From assembly GCF_014279975.1 (NCBI RefSeq), contig NZ_CP047936.1:2646835-2710834 (forward strand): a stretch of 64,000 nucleotides of DNA. The letters run 5' to 3'. Source of the stretch: Synechococcus sp. BIOS-U3-1 (GTDB lineage: Bacteria > Cyanobacteriota > Cyanobacteriia > PCC-6307 > Cyanobiaceae). Positions 26,181 through 35,673 of the stretch are shown in pieces. A model generated the notes under the pieces. It worked only from the letters and a program-made list of their open reading frames with translations, was not told where the DNA came from and searched no databases. A program made the position numbers and the translations under genes. How positions within the stretch are numbered: the stretch's first letter is position 1; each line of letters starts with the position of its first letter.

Positions 26181-28316
26181 ATGAGTGACAACGTTCTTTC
26201 CACCGACCTCTACATCAACCGAGAGCTCAGCTGGATCGCCTTCAACAAGCGAGTGCTGATTCAGGCTCTGGATGAACGCACCCCTTTGCTGGAACAGGCC
26301 AAATTCAGTGCCATCTTCAGCAACAACCTCGACGAATTTTTCATGGTGAGGGTGGCCTCCCTCAAGGCCCAAGTAGAAGCCGGCATCGACAAGCGCAGTG
26401 AGGACGGCCGCACGCCACTGGAACAGCTGCAGGCGATACGAGAACATCTCACACCTTTGCTTCAACAGCAGCAAGAGCATTACCGCAGTCAGCTCAGGTG
26501 TGAACTACAGAACCATGGCGCCCATCTGCTCGATTACGAACAACTGAACGAACGTCAGCGACTCTGGGTCGACAACTACTTCCAGACAGCGATTTTTCCT
26601 GTGCTGACCCCCCTGGCGGTGGATCCGGCTCATCCCTTTCCATTCGTGAGCAACCTCAGCCTGAATGTGGCGGCTCTGATTGATGACCCCGAAACCGGTC
26701 AACGTCTGCTCGCACGCGTCAAAGTGCCCCAGACAATCCTGCCCCGCTTCGTCGCCATCCCCACCGACCTTGCAGGTGAGCAATCAGAACCTGTTCATAC
26801 AGCTGTTCCTCTGGAACAGGTTGTGGCCTTCAACCTCGGTCTTCTCTTCCCCGGCATGAGCATCGAAGGGCACTACTTCTTCCGCGTCACCAGAGATGCA
26901 GATCTGGAACTGCGCGACCTGGAAGCCGACGATCTGATGATCGCCATTGAACAGGGCCTGAGAAAGCGACGCATGGGTGGCGAAGTGGTGCGGCTGGAGG
27001 TCGCCGAGGGGATGCCACAGGACGTCGTCGAGATGCTGATGGAGGGCATGTCCGTTGAGGAAGCTGATCTCTACAGGGTTGACGGGCCTCTAGGCCTCGA
27101 CGATCTGTTCGGTCTGATGGGAATTCCATTAGCCAATCTCAAGAACGAGTCCCACTCGGGCCAGACACCTTCGGTTCTGCGTCGCGCCCAGCGCAACATG
27201 CTCGAAGACGGCTCCATCAAAGAGGAGGAGTTCGAAAGCATTTTCTCGGTAGTCCGCCGCCGTGATGTGCTGCTACATCACCCCTATGACCTGTTCTCCA
27301 CATCCGTGGAGGAGTTCATCAACCAGGCCGCTGATGATCCGCTGGTGATGGGGATCAAGATGACCCTCTATCGCACCTCCAAGGATTCACCAATTATTGC
27401 CGCGCTGATCCGCGCTGCGGAAAACGGCAAACAGGTGATGGCACTGGTGGAGCTCAAGGCACGCTTCGACGAAGACAACAACATCCAGTGGGCCAAGCAC
27501 CTGGAAAGCTCAGGAGTGCATGTTGTCTATGGAGTTCTGGGCCTGAAAACTCACACCAAGATCGTGCTGGTGGTGCGCAAGGAAAAAGAACGTCTTCGCA
27601 GTTATGTCCATATCGGCACTGGCAACTACAACTCGAAGACATCACGTCTCTACACCGATCTAGGCCTGCTTTCGGCACGACCCGAGCTCGGCCAGGATCT
27701 GGTCGAGCTATTCAATTACCTCACCGGGTTTTCCAAACAACAGGAGTTCCGAAAATTACTGGTTGCACCTGTTTCACTGCGCAAAGGCATGGAACATCTG
27801 ATTCGTCGTGAGATTGAACACGCGCAGAACGACCGTGGTGGGCATATCCGGGCCAAGATGAATTCACTGGTGGATCCCAGCATCATTGCCCTGCTGTACG
27901 AAGCCTCACAGGCAGGTGTGAAAATCGAACTGATCGTCCGCGGGATGTGCTGCCTGTACCCCGGACGCGAGGGAGTCAGCGACAACATCAGCGTAGTGAG
28001 CATCATCGGTCGCTTTTTGGAACACTCACGCCTGTTCTGGTTCGCCAATCACGACGAACCCGAGGTTTACATCGGTAGCGCAGATTGGATGCCCAGAAAT
28101 CTGGACAGACGCGTTGAGGCCGTGACCCCGGTTGAAGAGCCAGCACTTCGAGAGCAACTGGAACGATTGATGCAGATCTATCTCGAAGACAACCGTGGAT
28201 CATTCGACATGCAAACCGATGGATCCTTCAGACAGCGCCATCCAGAAGGTGCAGAACGTAATTCTCAGCTGAACCTGATTGAAACCTGGAGAACAGGACT
28301 GCTCGCGAAAAACTGA
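26181..28316 (+). CDS. ppk: polyphosphate kinase 1
   Basis: PPK1 of 711 residues, which makes inorganic polyphosphate from ATP. The N-terminal domain starts NRELSWIAFNKRVL. The phospholipase D-like core holds the autophosphorylated histidine, H458 in LKTHTKIVLV, and the C-terminal IGSADWMPRNLDRRVE block is typical. It appears monocistronic. Phosphate-related context in the window is the pstS gene 13 kb away. I did not see a clear Pho box. Confidence 0.97.
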   Translation: MSDNVLSTDLYINRELSWIAFNKRVLIQALDERTPLLEQAKFSAIFSNNLDEFFMVRVASLKAQVEAGIDKRSEDGRTPLEQLQAIREHLTPLLQQQQEHYRSQLRCELQNHGAHLLDYEQLNERQRLWVDNYFQTAIFPVLTPLAVDPAHPFPFVSNLSLNVAALIDDPETGQRLLARVKVPQTILPRFVAIPTDLAGEQSEPVHTAVPLEQVVAFNLGLLFPGMSIEGHYFFRVTRDADLELRDLEADDLMIAIEQGLRKRRMGGEVVRLEVAEGMPQDVVEMLMEGMSVEEADLYRVDGPLGLDDLFGLMGIPLANLKNESHSGQTPSVLRRAQRNMLEDGSIKEEEFESIFSVVRRRDVLLHHPYDLFSTSVEEFINQAADDPLVMGIKMTLYRTSKDSPIIAALIRAAENGKQVMALVELKARFDEDNNIQWAKHLESSGVHVVYGVLGLKTHTKIVLVVRKEKERLRSYVHIGTGNYNSKTSRLYTDLGLLSARPELGQDLVELFNYLTGFSKQQEFRKLLVAPVSLRKGMEHLIRREIEHAQNDRGGHIRAKMNSLVDPSIIALLYEASQAGVKIELIVRGMCCLYPGREGVSDNISVVSIIGRFLEHSRLFWFANHDEPEVYIGSADWMPRNLDRRVEAVTPVEEPALREQLERLMQIYLEDNRGSFDMQTDGSFRQRHPEGAERNSQLNLIETWRTGLLAKN

Positions 28317-28494
28317 ACCATCGAGAGCCGTGTTCATCGATACGGGGAAATTGTGCTTTTTGTCTTTATTTCATATTCGATCCACGAGACTTAACACCGC
28401 ATCATTGATTCGTAAAAACTTTCGATTTAATCAGCTCACTTTTTGCTTTGGGTGCTAAATTTTCCCCAAATCTAATTTTCAGGAGGCCAGGGTG
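28317..28494 (+). promoter_or_regulatory. AT-rich leader of the sigma factor gene
   Basis: This 178-base spacer is AT-rich. It has a 6-base-pair hairpin (TTTGGG 28447-28452 with CCCAAA 28465-28470) ahead of a strong AGGAGG Shine-Dalgarno at 28481-28486, eight bases before the ATG at 28495. Such a strong SD is rare in this window. No tRNA or known small RNA was recognised. Confidence 0.5.
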
Positions 28495-29514
28495 ATGGGG
28501 ATCCCTCTGGAATCTGAAGGAGCAACTCAAAAAGTTGCTTCATCAGAACCTGTGTTGCCGACCACTGGTCGTCGCGACAGCAGTACACGTTCACGCTCAT
28601 CTTCCAGTCGTTCAACACGTCAAAGCGGGCGCTTGGCCACTGACTCGATTGGTTATTACCTGAGCAGTATTGGTCGCGTTCCGCTGCTCACTGCAGCCGA
28701 AGAAATCGAGCTTGCTCATCATGTGCAAGCGATGAAAGAGTTGCTGGAGACGGCTGAGGAGGAACGCACTCCTAGGCAACGTCACCGCATTCGCATGGGC
28801 AAACGTGCCCGAGATCGGATGATGGCCGCCAACCTCCGACTCGTCGTGAGCGTTGCCAAGAAGTATCAGAACCAGGGCCTGGAATTGCTCGATCTGGTTC
28901 AGGAAGGAGCCATCGGCCTGGAGCGGGCCGTGGACAAGTTCGACCCTGCCATGGGCTACAAGTTTTCGACCTATGCCTACTGGTGGATTCGCCAGGGCAT
29001 GACTCGCGCCATTGACAACAGCGCGCGCACCATTCGCCTGCCGATTCACATCAGCGAAAAGCTCTCCAAGATGCGCCGCATCACGCGTGAGCTCTCACAT
29101 CGCTTCGGTCGTCAACCGAACCGACTGGAACTGGCGAACGCGATGGGAATCGAACCTCGCGATCTCGAAGACCTCATCGCCCAGAGCGCACCCTGCGCAT
29201 CCCTTGATGCCCATGCCCGTGGCGAAGAAGATCGCAGCACTCTCGGCGAACTGATTCCTGACCCCAATGGTGCTGAGCCAATGGAGGGAATGGATCGCAG
29301 CATTCAGAAGGAGCACCTCGGCGGATGGCTCTCTCAGCTGAATGAGCGTGAACAAAAAATCCTCAAATTGCGCTTCGGACTTGATGGAGCCGAGCCACTG
29401 ACGCTTGCTGAAATCGGACGTCAGATCAATGTGTCGCGCGAACGAGTACGACAACTAGAAGCCAAAGCCATCTTGAAGTTGCGTGTGATGACCAACCATC
29501 AGCAGGCGGCCTGA
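28495..29514 (+). CDS. group 2 sigma-70 family RNA polymerase sigma factor
   Basis: Non-essential-type (group 2) sigma factor of 339 residues. A Ser/Arg-rich N-terminus replaces region 1.1. Region 1.2 begins IGYYLSSIGRVPLLT, region 2 has KFSTYAYWWIRQGMTRAI, and the region 4 helix-turn-helix is LTLAEIGRQINVSRERVRQL. I prefer ATG 28495 over GTG 28492 because of the AGGAGG spacing. It may belong to the stress or nutrient sigma factors of cyanobacteria. The promoters it serves cannot be read from here. Confidence 0.94.
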   Translation: MGIPLESEGATQKVASSEPVLPTTGRRDSSTRSRSSSSRSTRQSGRLATDSIGYYLSSIGRVPLLTAAEEIELAHHVQAMKELLETAEEERTPRQRHRIRMGKRARDRMMAANLRLVVSVAKKYQNQGLELLDLVQEGAIGLERAVDKFDPAMGYKFSTYAYWWIRQGMTRAIDNSARTIRLPIHISEKLSKMRRITRELSHRFGRQPNRLELANAMGIEPRDLEDLIAQSAPCASLDAHARGEEDRSTLGELIPDPNGAEPMEGMDRSIQKEHLGGWLSQLNEREQKILKLRFGLDGAEPLTLAEIGRQINVSRERVRQLEAKAILKLRVMTNHQQAA

Positions 29515-29518
29515 GTTT

Positions 29519-30163
29519 TTGCTCACGTCCCTACTGATCATCGGCATCTGGATGCTGCTGGTGCTCTCAGCAGCTGTGATCTGTCGAAAGCGATGGCCGG
29601 AACAACAGGAACTGAGTCGCAAGATCGTGCACATCGGCACCGGCCCGATCGTTCTTCTGGCCTGGTGGCTCGCAATTCCAGCCTCGATTGCCGTACCGGT
29701 GGCCCTCGTCGTCACCGTGATCACGGCCGTCAATCACCGCATACAACTTCTGCCCGCTGTTGAGGATGTCGACCGCAACAGCTACGGAACCGTGGCGTAT
29801 GGTCTGGCGATCAGTCTGTTGCTGCTCCTGTTCTGGCCCGACCAAGCGGTTGCTGTTTGTGCTGGTGTGCTGGTGATGGCCTTTGCCGATGGGCTGGCGG
29901 GGCTTGTTGGTCGTGGCATGACATCGCCAAGCTGGACCGTATGGCAACAGCGGAAGTCCGTCGCTGGCACCCTCACGATGGGCTTGGTCACGGCGTTGGT
30001 GTTGTTCCTGCTGGTGCTGATCAGTCAGAGTCCTCTGCATCCCCTGCGTCTGATCGCTGTCTGTGCTCTGGCCGTCGGCCTCGAGCAATGGGGGCGCTGG
30101 GGAATCGACAACCTCAGTGTGCCGTTAGCAGTAGGCCTGTGCTGGACATGGATGACCGTTTAA
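29519..30163 (+). CDS. phytol/dolichol kinase-like membrane protein
   Basis: A 214-residue protein with six or so membrane spans of the CTP-dependent phosphatidate cytidylyltransferase/dolichol kinase superfamily. The block LSRKIVHIGTGPIVLLAWW and the acidic DGLAGLVGR motif fit the phytol kinase (VTE5-like) branch, which in cyanobacteria would recycle phytol for tocopherol or chlorophyll. The start is probably TTG 29519, just after the sigma factor stop. ATG 29552 is the alternative. Confidence 0.78.
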   Translation: MLTSLLIIGIWMLLVLSAAVICRKRWPEQQELSRKIVHIGTGPIVLLAWWLAIPASIAVPVALVVTVITAVNHRIQLLPAVEDVDRNSYGTVAYGLAISLLLLLFWPDQAVAVCAGVLVMAFADGLAGLVGRGMTSPSWTVWQQRKSVAGTLTMGLVTALVLFLLVLISQSPLHPLRLIAVCALAVGLEQWGRWGIDNLSVPLAVGLCWTWMTV

Positions 30164-30186
30164 ACGGCCGCCACCTCCCTTACAAC

Positions 30187-31266
30187 TCAAGACGCAGGAA
30201 TCCCTGAGGCAGGAGTGCCAGCTTTCTTCACGGATTCAGCCAGCTCAGCGAGCAACTCGGCCGTTGCTTCAATACTGATGCAGGCATCGGTGACACTCTG
30301 TCCGTAAGTGAGTGAAGAGCGATCAGCACTGATTTTCTGATTGCCTTCGACCAGGTGGCTTTCCAGCATCACACCCATGACAAGGGTTGATCCCTTCTGC
30401 ACTTGAGCAGCCACAGCCCGGAGAACCTCGCCCTGGCGGCGATAATCCTTATTGGAATTGGCATGACTGCAGTCGACCATCAAACGATCCGGGAGACCAG
30501 CTCCAGCCAATTCCGTGCATGCCTCCTGAATCGCCTCCAGGTGGTAGTTACTACCGCTGTTCCCTCCCCTCAACACCAGATGGCCATAGGGATTACCGGT
30601 GGTGCTCACGATGGACGCATTCCCTTCGCAGTTGATCCCGAGAAAATGATGGGGACTGGAGGCTGACTGCATCGCATTGATGGCGATGGTGGCACTGCCG
30701 TCGGTGCCGTTCTTGTAGCCCACAGGCATCGAAAGACCTGAGGCCATCTCTCTGTGGGTCTGACTTTCTGTGGTGCGGGCACCGATCGCAGTCCAGCTGA
30801 TCAAGTCGGCGATGTACTGCGGCACCACTGGATCCAGCAATTCCGTCGCAGTGGGCATGCCGTCCCGGGCGAGATCCAGGAGCAGAGAACGCGCCATCCG
30901 TAATCCGGTATTGATGTCGTAAGAACCATCGAGGTGGGGATCGTTGATCAATCCTTTCCAGCCCACGGTCGTTCGAGGCTTCTCGAAATAAACCCGCATC
31001 ACCACCTCCAGTTCCCCCGCATAACGGGCCCTCAGGGGAGCGAGACGGCGGGCGTAGTCAAGGGCCGCATCCACGTCGTGCACGGAACAGGGGCCAACGA
31101 TCACAAGCAAGCGGTGGTCCTCTCCCCGGAGAATGGCCTGGATGCGATGTCTGGCGGTTGCGACGGTTTCAGTGGCCCTGGCGTCGGCAGGAAAATCCCC
31201 GTGCAGCAATGCCGGTGAAACCAGTGGCAGGGTATCCACCACATGCAGATCGTGAGTGGTGGTCAT
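30187..31266 (-). CDS. aroG: 3-deoxy-7-phosphoheptulonate synthase (AroG type)
   Basis: Type I DAHP synthase of 359 residues, condensing phosphoenolpyruvate and erythrose-4-phosphate at the start of the shikimate pathway. GPCSVHD, EKPRTTVGWKGLINDP, DCSHANSNKD and MLESHLVEGNQ are visible and hold substrate and metal ligands. I took ATG 31266 (MTTTHDL). A longer frame to 31299 exists. Shikimate dehydrogenase lies elsewhere in the window (44559). It is divergent from acnB. Confidence 0.95.
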   Translation of the reverse strand: MTTTHDLHVVDTLPLVSPALLHGDFPADARATETVATARHRIQAILRGEDHRLLVIVGPCSVHDVDAALDYARRLAPLRARYAGELEVVMRVYFEKPRTTVGWKGLINDPHLDGSYDINTGLRMARSLLLDLARDGMPTATELLDPVVPQYIADLISWTAIGARTTESQTHREMASGLSMPVGYKNGTDGSATIAINAMQSASSPHHFLGINCEGNASIVSTTGNPYGHLVLRGGNSGSNYHLEAIQEACTELAGAGLPDRLMVDCSHANSNKDYRRQGEVLRAVAAQVQKGSTLVMGVMLESHLVEGNQKISADRSSLTYGQSVTDACISIEATAELLAELAESVKKAGTPASGIPAS

Positions 31267-31380
31267 GCCCTGAGCAATAAATGAGGTCACGTTACGCAAG
31301 CTGCTTCAGAGCGCATGACGTCAGCAGGGAACGGTGACGCAGGAGAATGAAGTGCGTTTGCCGTTCCTGCGCCGATTCCG

Positions 31381-33963
31381 ATGCTGAGCACCTACCGCGA
31401 GAACGCTGCAGAACGCCTGGCTCAGGGGATCCCAGCGCTGCCACTCGATGCCAGCCAGGCCAAAGCGCTTACGGAGCAGTTGCAGGACCCGCCTGCTGGA
31501 GAAGAGCAGGAACTGCTGCATCTGCTGAGTGAACGCATTCCACCCGGGGTGGATGAAGCCGCCTACGTGAAGGCAACCTGGCTGAGTGCTGTGGCGCAGG
31601 GCGAAGCGACCAGCCCGTTGGTGTCACCGCTGGAAGCGATCCGTCTGCTTGGAACGATGGTGGGGGGCTACAACGTGGCCGCCCTAATAGAGCTGCTGAA
31701 ACACAGCAATGAAGAGCTGGCTGAATGTGCCGCTGAGGGCCTGAGCCGCACCCTGCTTGTGTACGACGCCTTCAACGAACTGATGGAGCTGGCGGCAGAC
31801 AACCGTTTCGCCAAACAGGTGGTGGACAGCTGGGCAGCAGCGGAATGGTTCACCTCCAAACCGGAGCTGGCTGAGTCCATCACCGTGACTGTCTTCAAGA
31901 TCGAAGGTGAAACCAACACTGATGATCTCTCTCCAGCAACCCATGCCACGACCCGTCCGGACATTCCCATGCATGCCCTGGCAATGCTGGAGACCCGAGA
32001 CCCTGAAGGCCTTCAGACCATCACAACGCTGAAGCAGGGTAAACATCCCGTGGTCTACGTAGGCGATGTTGTCGGCACAGGAAGTTCCCGCAAGAGCGCC
32101 ATCAACTCGGTGCTCTGGCACACGGGCGATGACATTCCACATGTCCCGAACAAGCGAGCCGGCGGGGTAATTCTGGGCGGAAAAATCGCTCCCATCTTTT
32201 TCAACACCGCGGAAGACTCGGGCGCACTGCCGATCGAATGTGATGTAACTGGTCTGAACACCGGTGATGTCATCACCATTCGGCCCTACCAAGGCACGAT
32301 CGAACGGGATGGTGAGGTGGTGAGCCGCTTCGATCTGAAGCCAGCCACGATCAGTGATGAGGTGCGCGCTGGTGGCCGCATTCCGCTGATGATCGGTCGA
32401 GCCCTCACCGACAAGGTGCGCGCAAAGCTTGGTTTGCCGCCCTCCGAGCTGTTCATCCGCCCCAGCGCTCCGGTGGATACCGGCAAGGGCTTCACCCTCG
32501 CGCAAAAAATGGTGGGCAAGGCCTGCGGCCTCACCGGTGTGCGCCCAGGCACCAGCTGCGAACCGCTGATGACAACAGTCGGCTCCCAGGACACCACCGG
32601 GCCGATGACCCGGGACGAAATGAAGGAGCTGGCCTGCCTGGGCTTCTCCTCCGACCTGGTGATGCAGAGCTTCTGCCACACCGCCGCCTATCCCAAGCCT
32701 GTAGATCTTCAGACCCAGAAGGACCTGCCCGATTTCTTCGCTCAGCGCGGCGGCGTCGCGCTGCGGCCCGGCGATGGCATCATCCACAGCTGGCTGAACC
32801 GCATGCTTCTTCCCGACACGGTGGGCACCGGCGGTGACAGCCACACCCGCTTTCCACTGGGCATCTCCTTCCCGGCCGGATCAGGCCTTGTGGCTTTCGC
32901 CGCGGCCATTGGCGCTATGCCGCTCGACATGCCTGAGTCAGTTCTGGTGCGATTCAGCGGCTCTCTGCAGCCCGGTGTGACCCTGCGCGATGTGGTGAAC
33001 GCCATTCCCTGGGTTGCCATTCAACGCGGCCTACTAACAGTCGAGAAAGCCAACAAAAAGAATCTGTTCAATGGCCGGATCATGGAGATTGAAGGCCTCC
33101 CTGATCTGAAGCTCGAGCAGGCCTTTGAACTCACCGACGCCAGCGCCGAGCGCTCCTGTGCCGGCTGCACGATCAAGCTTTCCGAGGACACGGTGAGCGA
33201 ATACTTGCGCAGCAACGTGGCCCTGCTCAAGAACATGATTGCGCGTGGTTACAGCGATGCACGCACCCTGGCCCGCCGCATCAAGGAGATGGAGGTGTGG
33301 CTATCCAATCCCCAGCTGCTCAGCGCAGATGCCGATGCCGAATACGCCGAGGTGCTGGAGATCAACCTCAACGAACTCACCGAACCCGTTGTGGCCTGCC
33401 CGAACGATCCCGACAACGTAAAGCTGCTCAGCGAGGTGGCTGGAGCGCCGGTGCAGGAGGTCTTCATCGGCTCTTGCATGACCAACATCGGCCATTACCG
33501 GGCCGCGGCCAAGGTGCTGGAGGGAGCCGGTGAAAACAAGGCCCGACTCTGGGTCTGCCCTCCCACCCGCATGGATGAGGAAACTCTCAAGGCCGAGGGT
33601 TATTACGCCACCTTCGAAGCAGCCGGCTCACGCATGGAAATGCCAGGCTGCTCCCTGTGCATGGGCAACCAGGCCAGGGTCGAAGACGACACCACCGTGT
33701 TCTCCACCAGCACTCGCAACTTCAACAACCGCCTCGGCAAAGGCGCCCAGGTTTACCTCGGTAGCGCCGAACTGGCAGCGGTCTGTGCCCAGCTGGGCCA
33801 GATCCCTACAGCCGACGACTACCGCAGCATCGCCTCAGCAAAGATCGACCCTCTTTCCGACGAGCTTTACCGCTATCTGAATTTTGATCAGATCAACGGC
33901 TTCGAGGATCAGGGTCGGGTTATCAGTGCGGATGAGGAGGCTCAGATGCTCGCCGGGGCCTAA
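31381..33963 (+). CDS. acnB: aconitate hydratase B
   Basis: Bifunctional aconitase of the AcnB type, 860 residues, isomerising citrate to isocitrate. The N-terminal HEAT-like domain is followed by the swivel domain (VVGTGSSRKSAINS), then the core with GGDSHTRFP and iron-sulfur cysteines including GSCMTN and CSLCMGNQ near the C-terminus. The length matches the family. It ends 18 bases before the ClC gene. Confidence 0.97.
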   Translation: MLSTYRENAAERLAQGIPALPLDASQAKALTEQLQDPPAGEEQELLHLLSERIPPGVDEAAYVKATWLSAVAQGEATSPLVSPLEAIRLLGTMVGGYNVAALIELLKHSNEELAECAAEGLSRTLLVYDAFNELMELAADNRFAKQVVDSWAAAEWFTSKPELAESITVTVFKIEGETNTDDLSPATHATTRPDIPMHALAMLETRDPEGLQTITTLKQGKHPVVYVGDVVGTGSSRKSAINSVLWHTGDDIPHVPNKRAGGVILGGKIAPIFFNTAEDSGALPIECDVTGLNTGDVITIRPYQGTIERDGEVVSRFDLKPATISDEVRAGGRIPLMIGRALTDKVRAKLGLPPSELFIRPSAPVDTGKGFTLAQKMVGKACGLTGVRPGTSCEPLMTTVGSQDTTGPMTRDEMKELACLGFSSDLVMQSFCHTAAYPKPVDLQTQKDLPDFFAQRGGVALRPGDGIIHSWLNRMLLPDTVGTGGDSHTRFPLGISFPAGSGLVAFAAAIGAMPLDMPESVLVRFSGSLQPGVTLRDVVNAIPWVAIQRGLLTVEKANKKNLFNGRIMEIEGLPDLKLEQAFELTDASAERSCAGCTIKLSEDTVSEYLRSNVALLKNMIARGYSDARTLARRIKEMEVWLSNPQLLSADADAEYAEVLEINLNELTEPVVACPNDPDNVKLLSEVAGAPVQEVFIGSCMTNIGHYRAAAKVLEGAGENKARLWVCPPTRMDEETLKAEGYYATFEAAGSRMEMPGCSLCMGNQARVEDDTTVFSTSTRNFNNRLGKGAQVYLGSAELAAVCAQLGQIPTADDYRSIASAKIDPLSDELYRYLNFDQINGFEDQGRVISADEEAQMLAGA

Positions 33964-33981
33964 CCCCCGACAGGCAACGCA

Positions 33982-35475
33982 ATGGTCGCTCTCAGTGAAC
34001 TAAAACAACGCCGCCACCAGCTGGGCTCCAGCCGCAGCATCCGGCGGTTGCTTGAGCGACGCTGGTGGGTTGTGGTGCTGGCCCTGATGCTCACTGGCCT
34101 GGGCGCTGCCCTGACCGGTGTGCTGTTCAAGGCCGGCATCAAAGTCTTGAGTGGCTGGCGACTGGAACTGCTGGCGGATCTACCGGCCTGGGCTGTTTTG
34201 CCTGGACTCGGAGCCCTGGGCGGCCTGATTTCAGGGCTGATGGTGGCCTACCTGGCCCCAGCCGCTGGCGGCTCAGGCATCACCCACATCATGGGTTTCC
34301 TGAAACACCGGGCGGTGCCGATGGGGCTGCAGGTGGGCCTCGTGAAGCTGGTGGCTGGAATCGTGGCCATCGGCAGCGGCTTCCCTCTCGGCCCGGAAGG
34401 GCCTGCGGTTCAGATGGGCGGCTCGGTGGCATGGCAGATGGCCCGCTGGCTGAAAGCACCTGTGGCCTTTCGCCGCATGATCGTGGCCGCCGGTGGCGGA
34501 GCCGGTATCGCAGCGGTGTTCAGTGCCCCCATCGGAGGCTTCGTCTACGCCGTGGAGGAATTGCTGCACTCCGCCAGACCGGTGGTGTTGCTGCTGGTGA
34601 TTGTCACCACCTTCTGGGCCGATGCCTGGGCAGATGTGCTGGGTCTGGCAGGCCTCAATTCCAGCGGTGGTGGCCTCGATGCAACGCAGGGATTCCAGCT
34701 GGAGCGGGAATACACACCACTGGTGAACTTCCTGCCAATTGATCTTGGCTACCTGATCGGGCTTGGTGTGGTGGTTGGGGTTCTGGCGGAGCTCTACTGC
34801 CGCTATGTGCTCGCCATGCAACGCAAAGGCAATGCCTGGTTCGGCGATCACCTAGTGCTGCGCATGGTGATCAGTGGTGGCGTGCTGGGGGCCGTGTACG
34901 CCTTTCTACCTGGAGATTTTCACAACCTTGAAGGGCTGCAGCACCTGATTGCTGATGGCAAGGCCGATATCCCCATGGCGCTTGGCACCTTCATCGTGCT
35001 CTTCTTCAGCACCGGTCTGGCTGCTGCATCAGGAGCTCCAGGAGGCTTGTTCTACCCGATGCTCACTCTTGGAGGCGCCATCGGTCTGGCCTGCGGCATC
35101 TGGGTGGAAGCGCTCACCGGACACGTTCCAAGCACCTATGTCTTCGCCGGCATGGGTGCCTTCGTAGCGAGCTGTTCACGCACGCCAATTACGGCCATGT
35201 TCCTGGCCTTCGCGCTCACCAAGGATCTGCTGATTCTCAAGCCGATCCTGGTGGCTTGCCTGGCCAGCTTCCTCGTGGCACGTCTATTTGATGACCGATC
35301 AATTTATGAGCGCCAGCTGGGTATGGAGCTGTTGGAAGAGGACCACCTGGATGCGCGCAGAGAACGGCGTGGTGGCATCCACCACGCTTGGGAGGGGTCC
35401 GTTCGACGCCGGAAGTTTGATGCTCCCAAACCATCAACGCCTCCAAAAAACAAAGCCAATCCACCTGATCCATAG
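33982..35475 (+). CDS. ClC family chloride channel/antiporter
   Basis: A 497-residue membrane protein of the ClC family. Anion-binding loops GGSGITHIMG and GPEGPAVQMGGS are seen. The gating glutamate is present in GPEGP, and the internal proton-pathway glutamate is matched by FVYAVEELL, which suggests a chloride/proton exchanger and not a plain channel. The C-terminus is basic (residues after about 450) with no CBS domains. It probably shares a transcript with acnB by spacing. Confidence 0.92.
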   Translation: MVALSELKQRRHQLGSSRSIRRLLERRWWVVVLALMLTGLGAALTGVLFKAGIKVLSGWRLELLADLPAWAVLPGLGALGGLISGLMVAYLAPAAGGSGITHIMGFLKHRAVPMGLQVGLVKLVAGIVAIGSGFPLGPEGPAVQMGGSVAWQMARWLKAPVAFRRMIVAAGGGAGIAAVFSAPIGGFVYAVEELLHSARPVVLLLVIVTTFWADAWADVLGLAGLNSSGGGLDATQGFQLEREYTPLVNFLPIDLGYLIGLGVVVGVLAELYCRYVLAMQRKGNAWFGDHLVLRMVISGGVLGAVYAFLPGDFHNLEGLQHLIADGKADIPMALGTFIVLFFSTGLAAASGAPGGLFYPMLTLGGAIGLACGIWVEALTGHVPSTYVFAGMGAFVASCSRTPITAMFLAFALTKDLLILKPILVACLASFLVARLFDDRSIYERQLGMELLEEDHLDARRERRGGIHHAWEGSVRRRKFDAPKPSTPPKNKANPPDP

Positions 35476-35673
35476 GGGCACTTGATTCCATGGCTAGGAA
35501 GCTCAACAGGCGCCTTCGGTGTTTCTGCTGCCGCCGGTGATGAGCAGTTCTTCACGTCGCGGGGCTACAGCGTCGATGGCATCGGCTGGAGCATCTGAAT
35601 CCTTGATCCTTCAGGATGACTATCTGAAGCTCAAGCTCTCCTGAACCAGGAAACGCTGCTGTTTGATCCGGCT

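Noticed and set aside
31684..32844. 386-residue open frame antisense to acnB
   Set aside because: It lies wholly inside a clear aconitase gene and shows no recognisable domain; long antisense frames are common in this GC range.
34065..34742. 225-residue out-of-frame reading in the ClC gene
   Set aside because: Gly/Arg-rich shadow of the membrane protein's codons.
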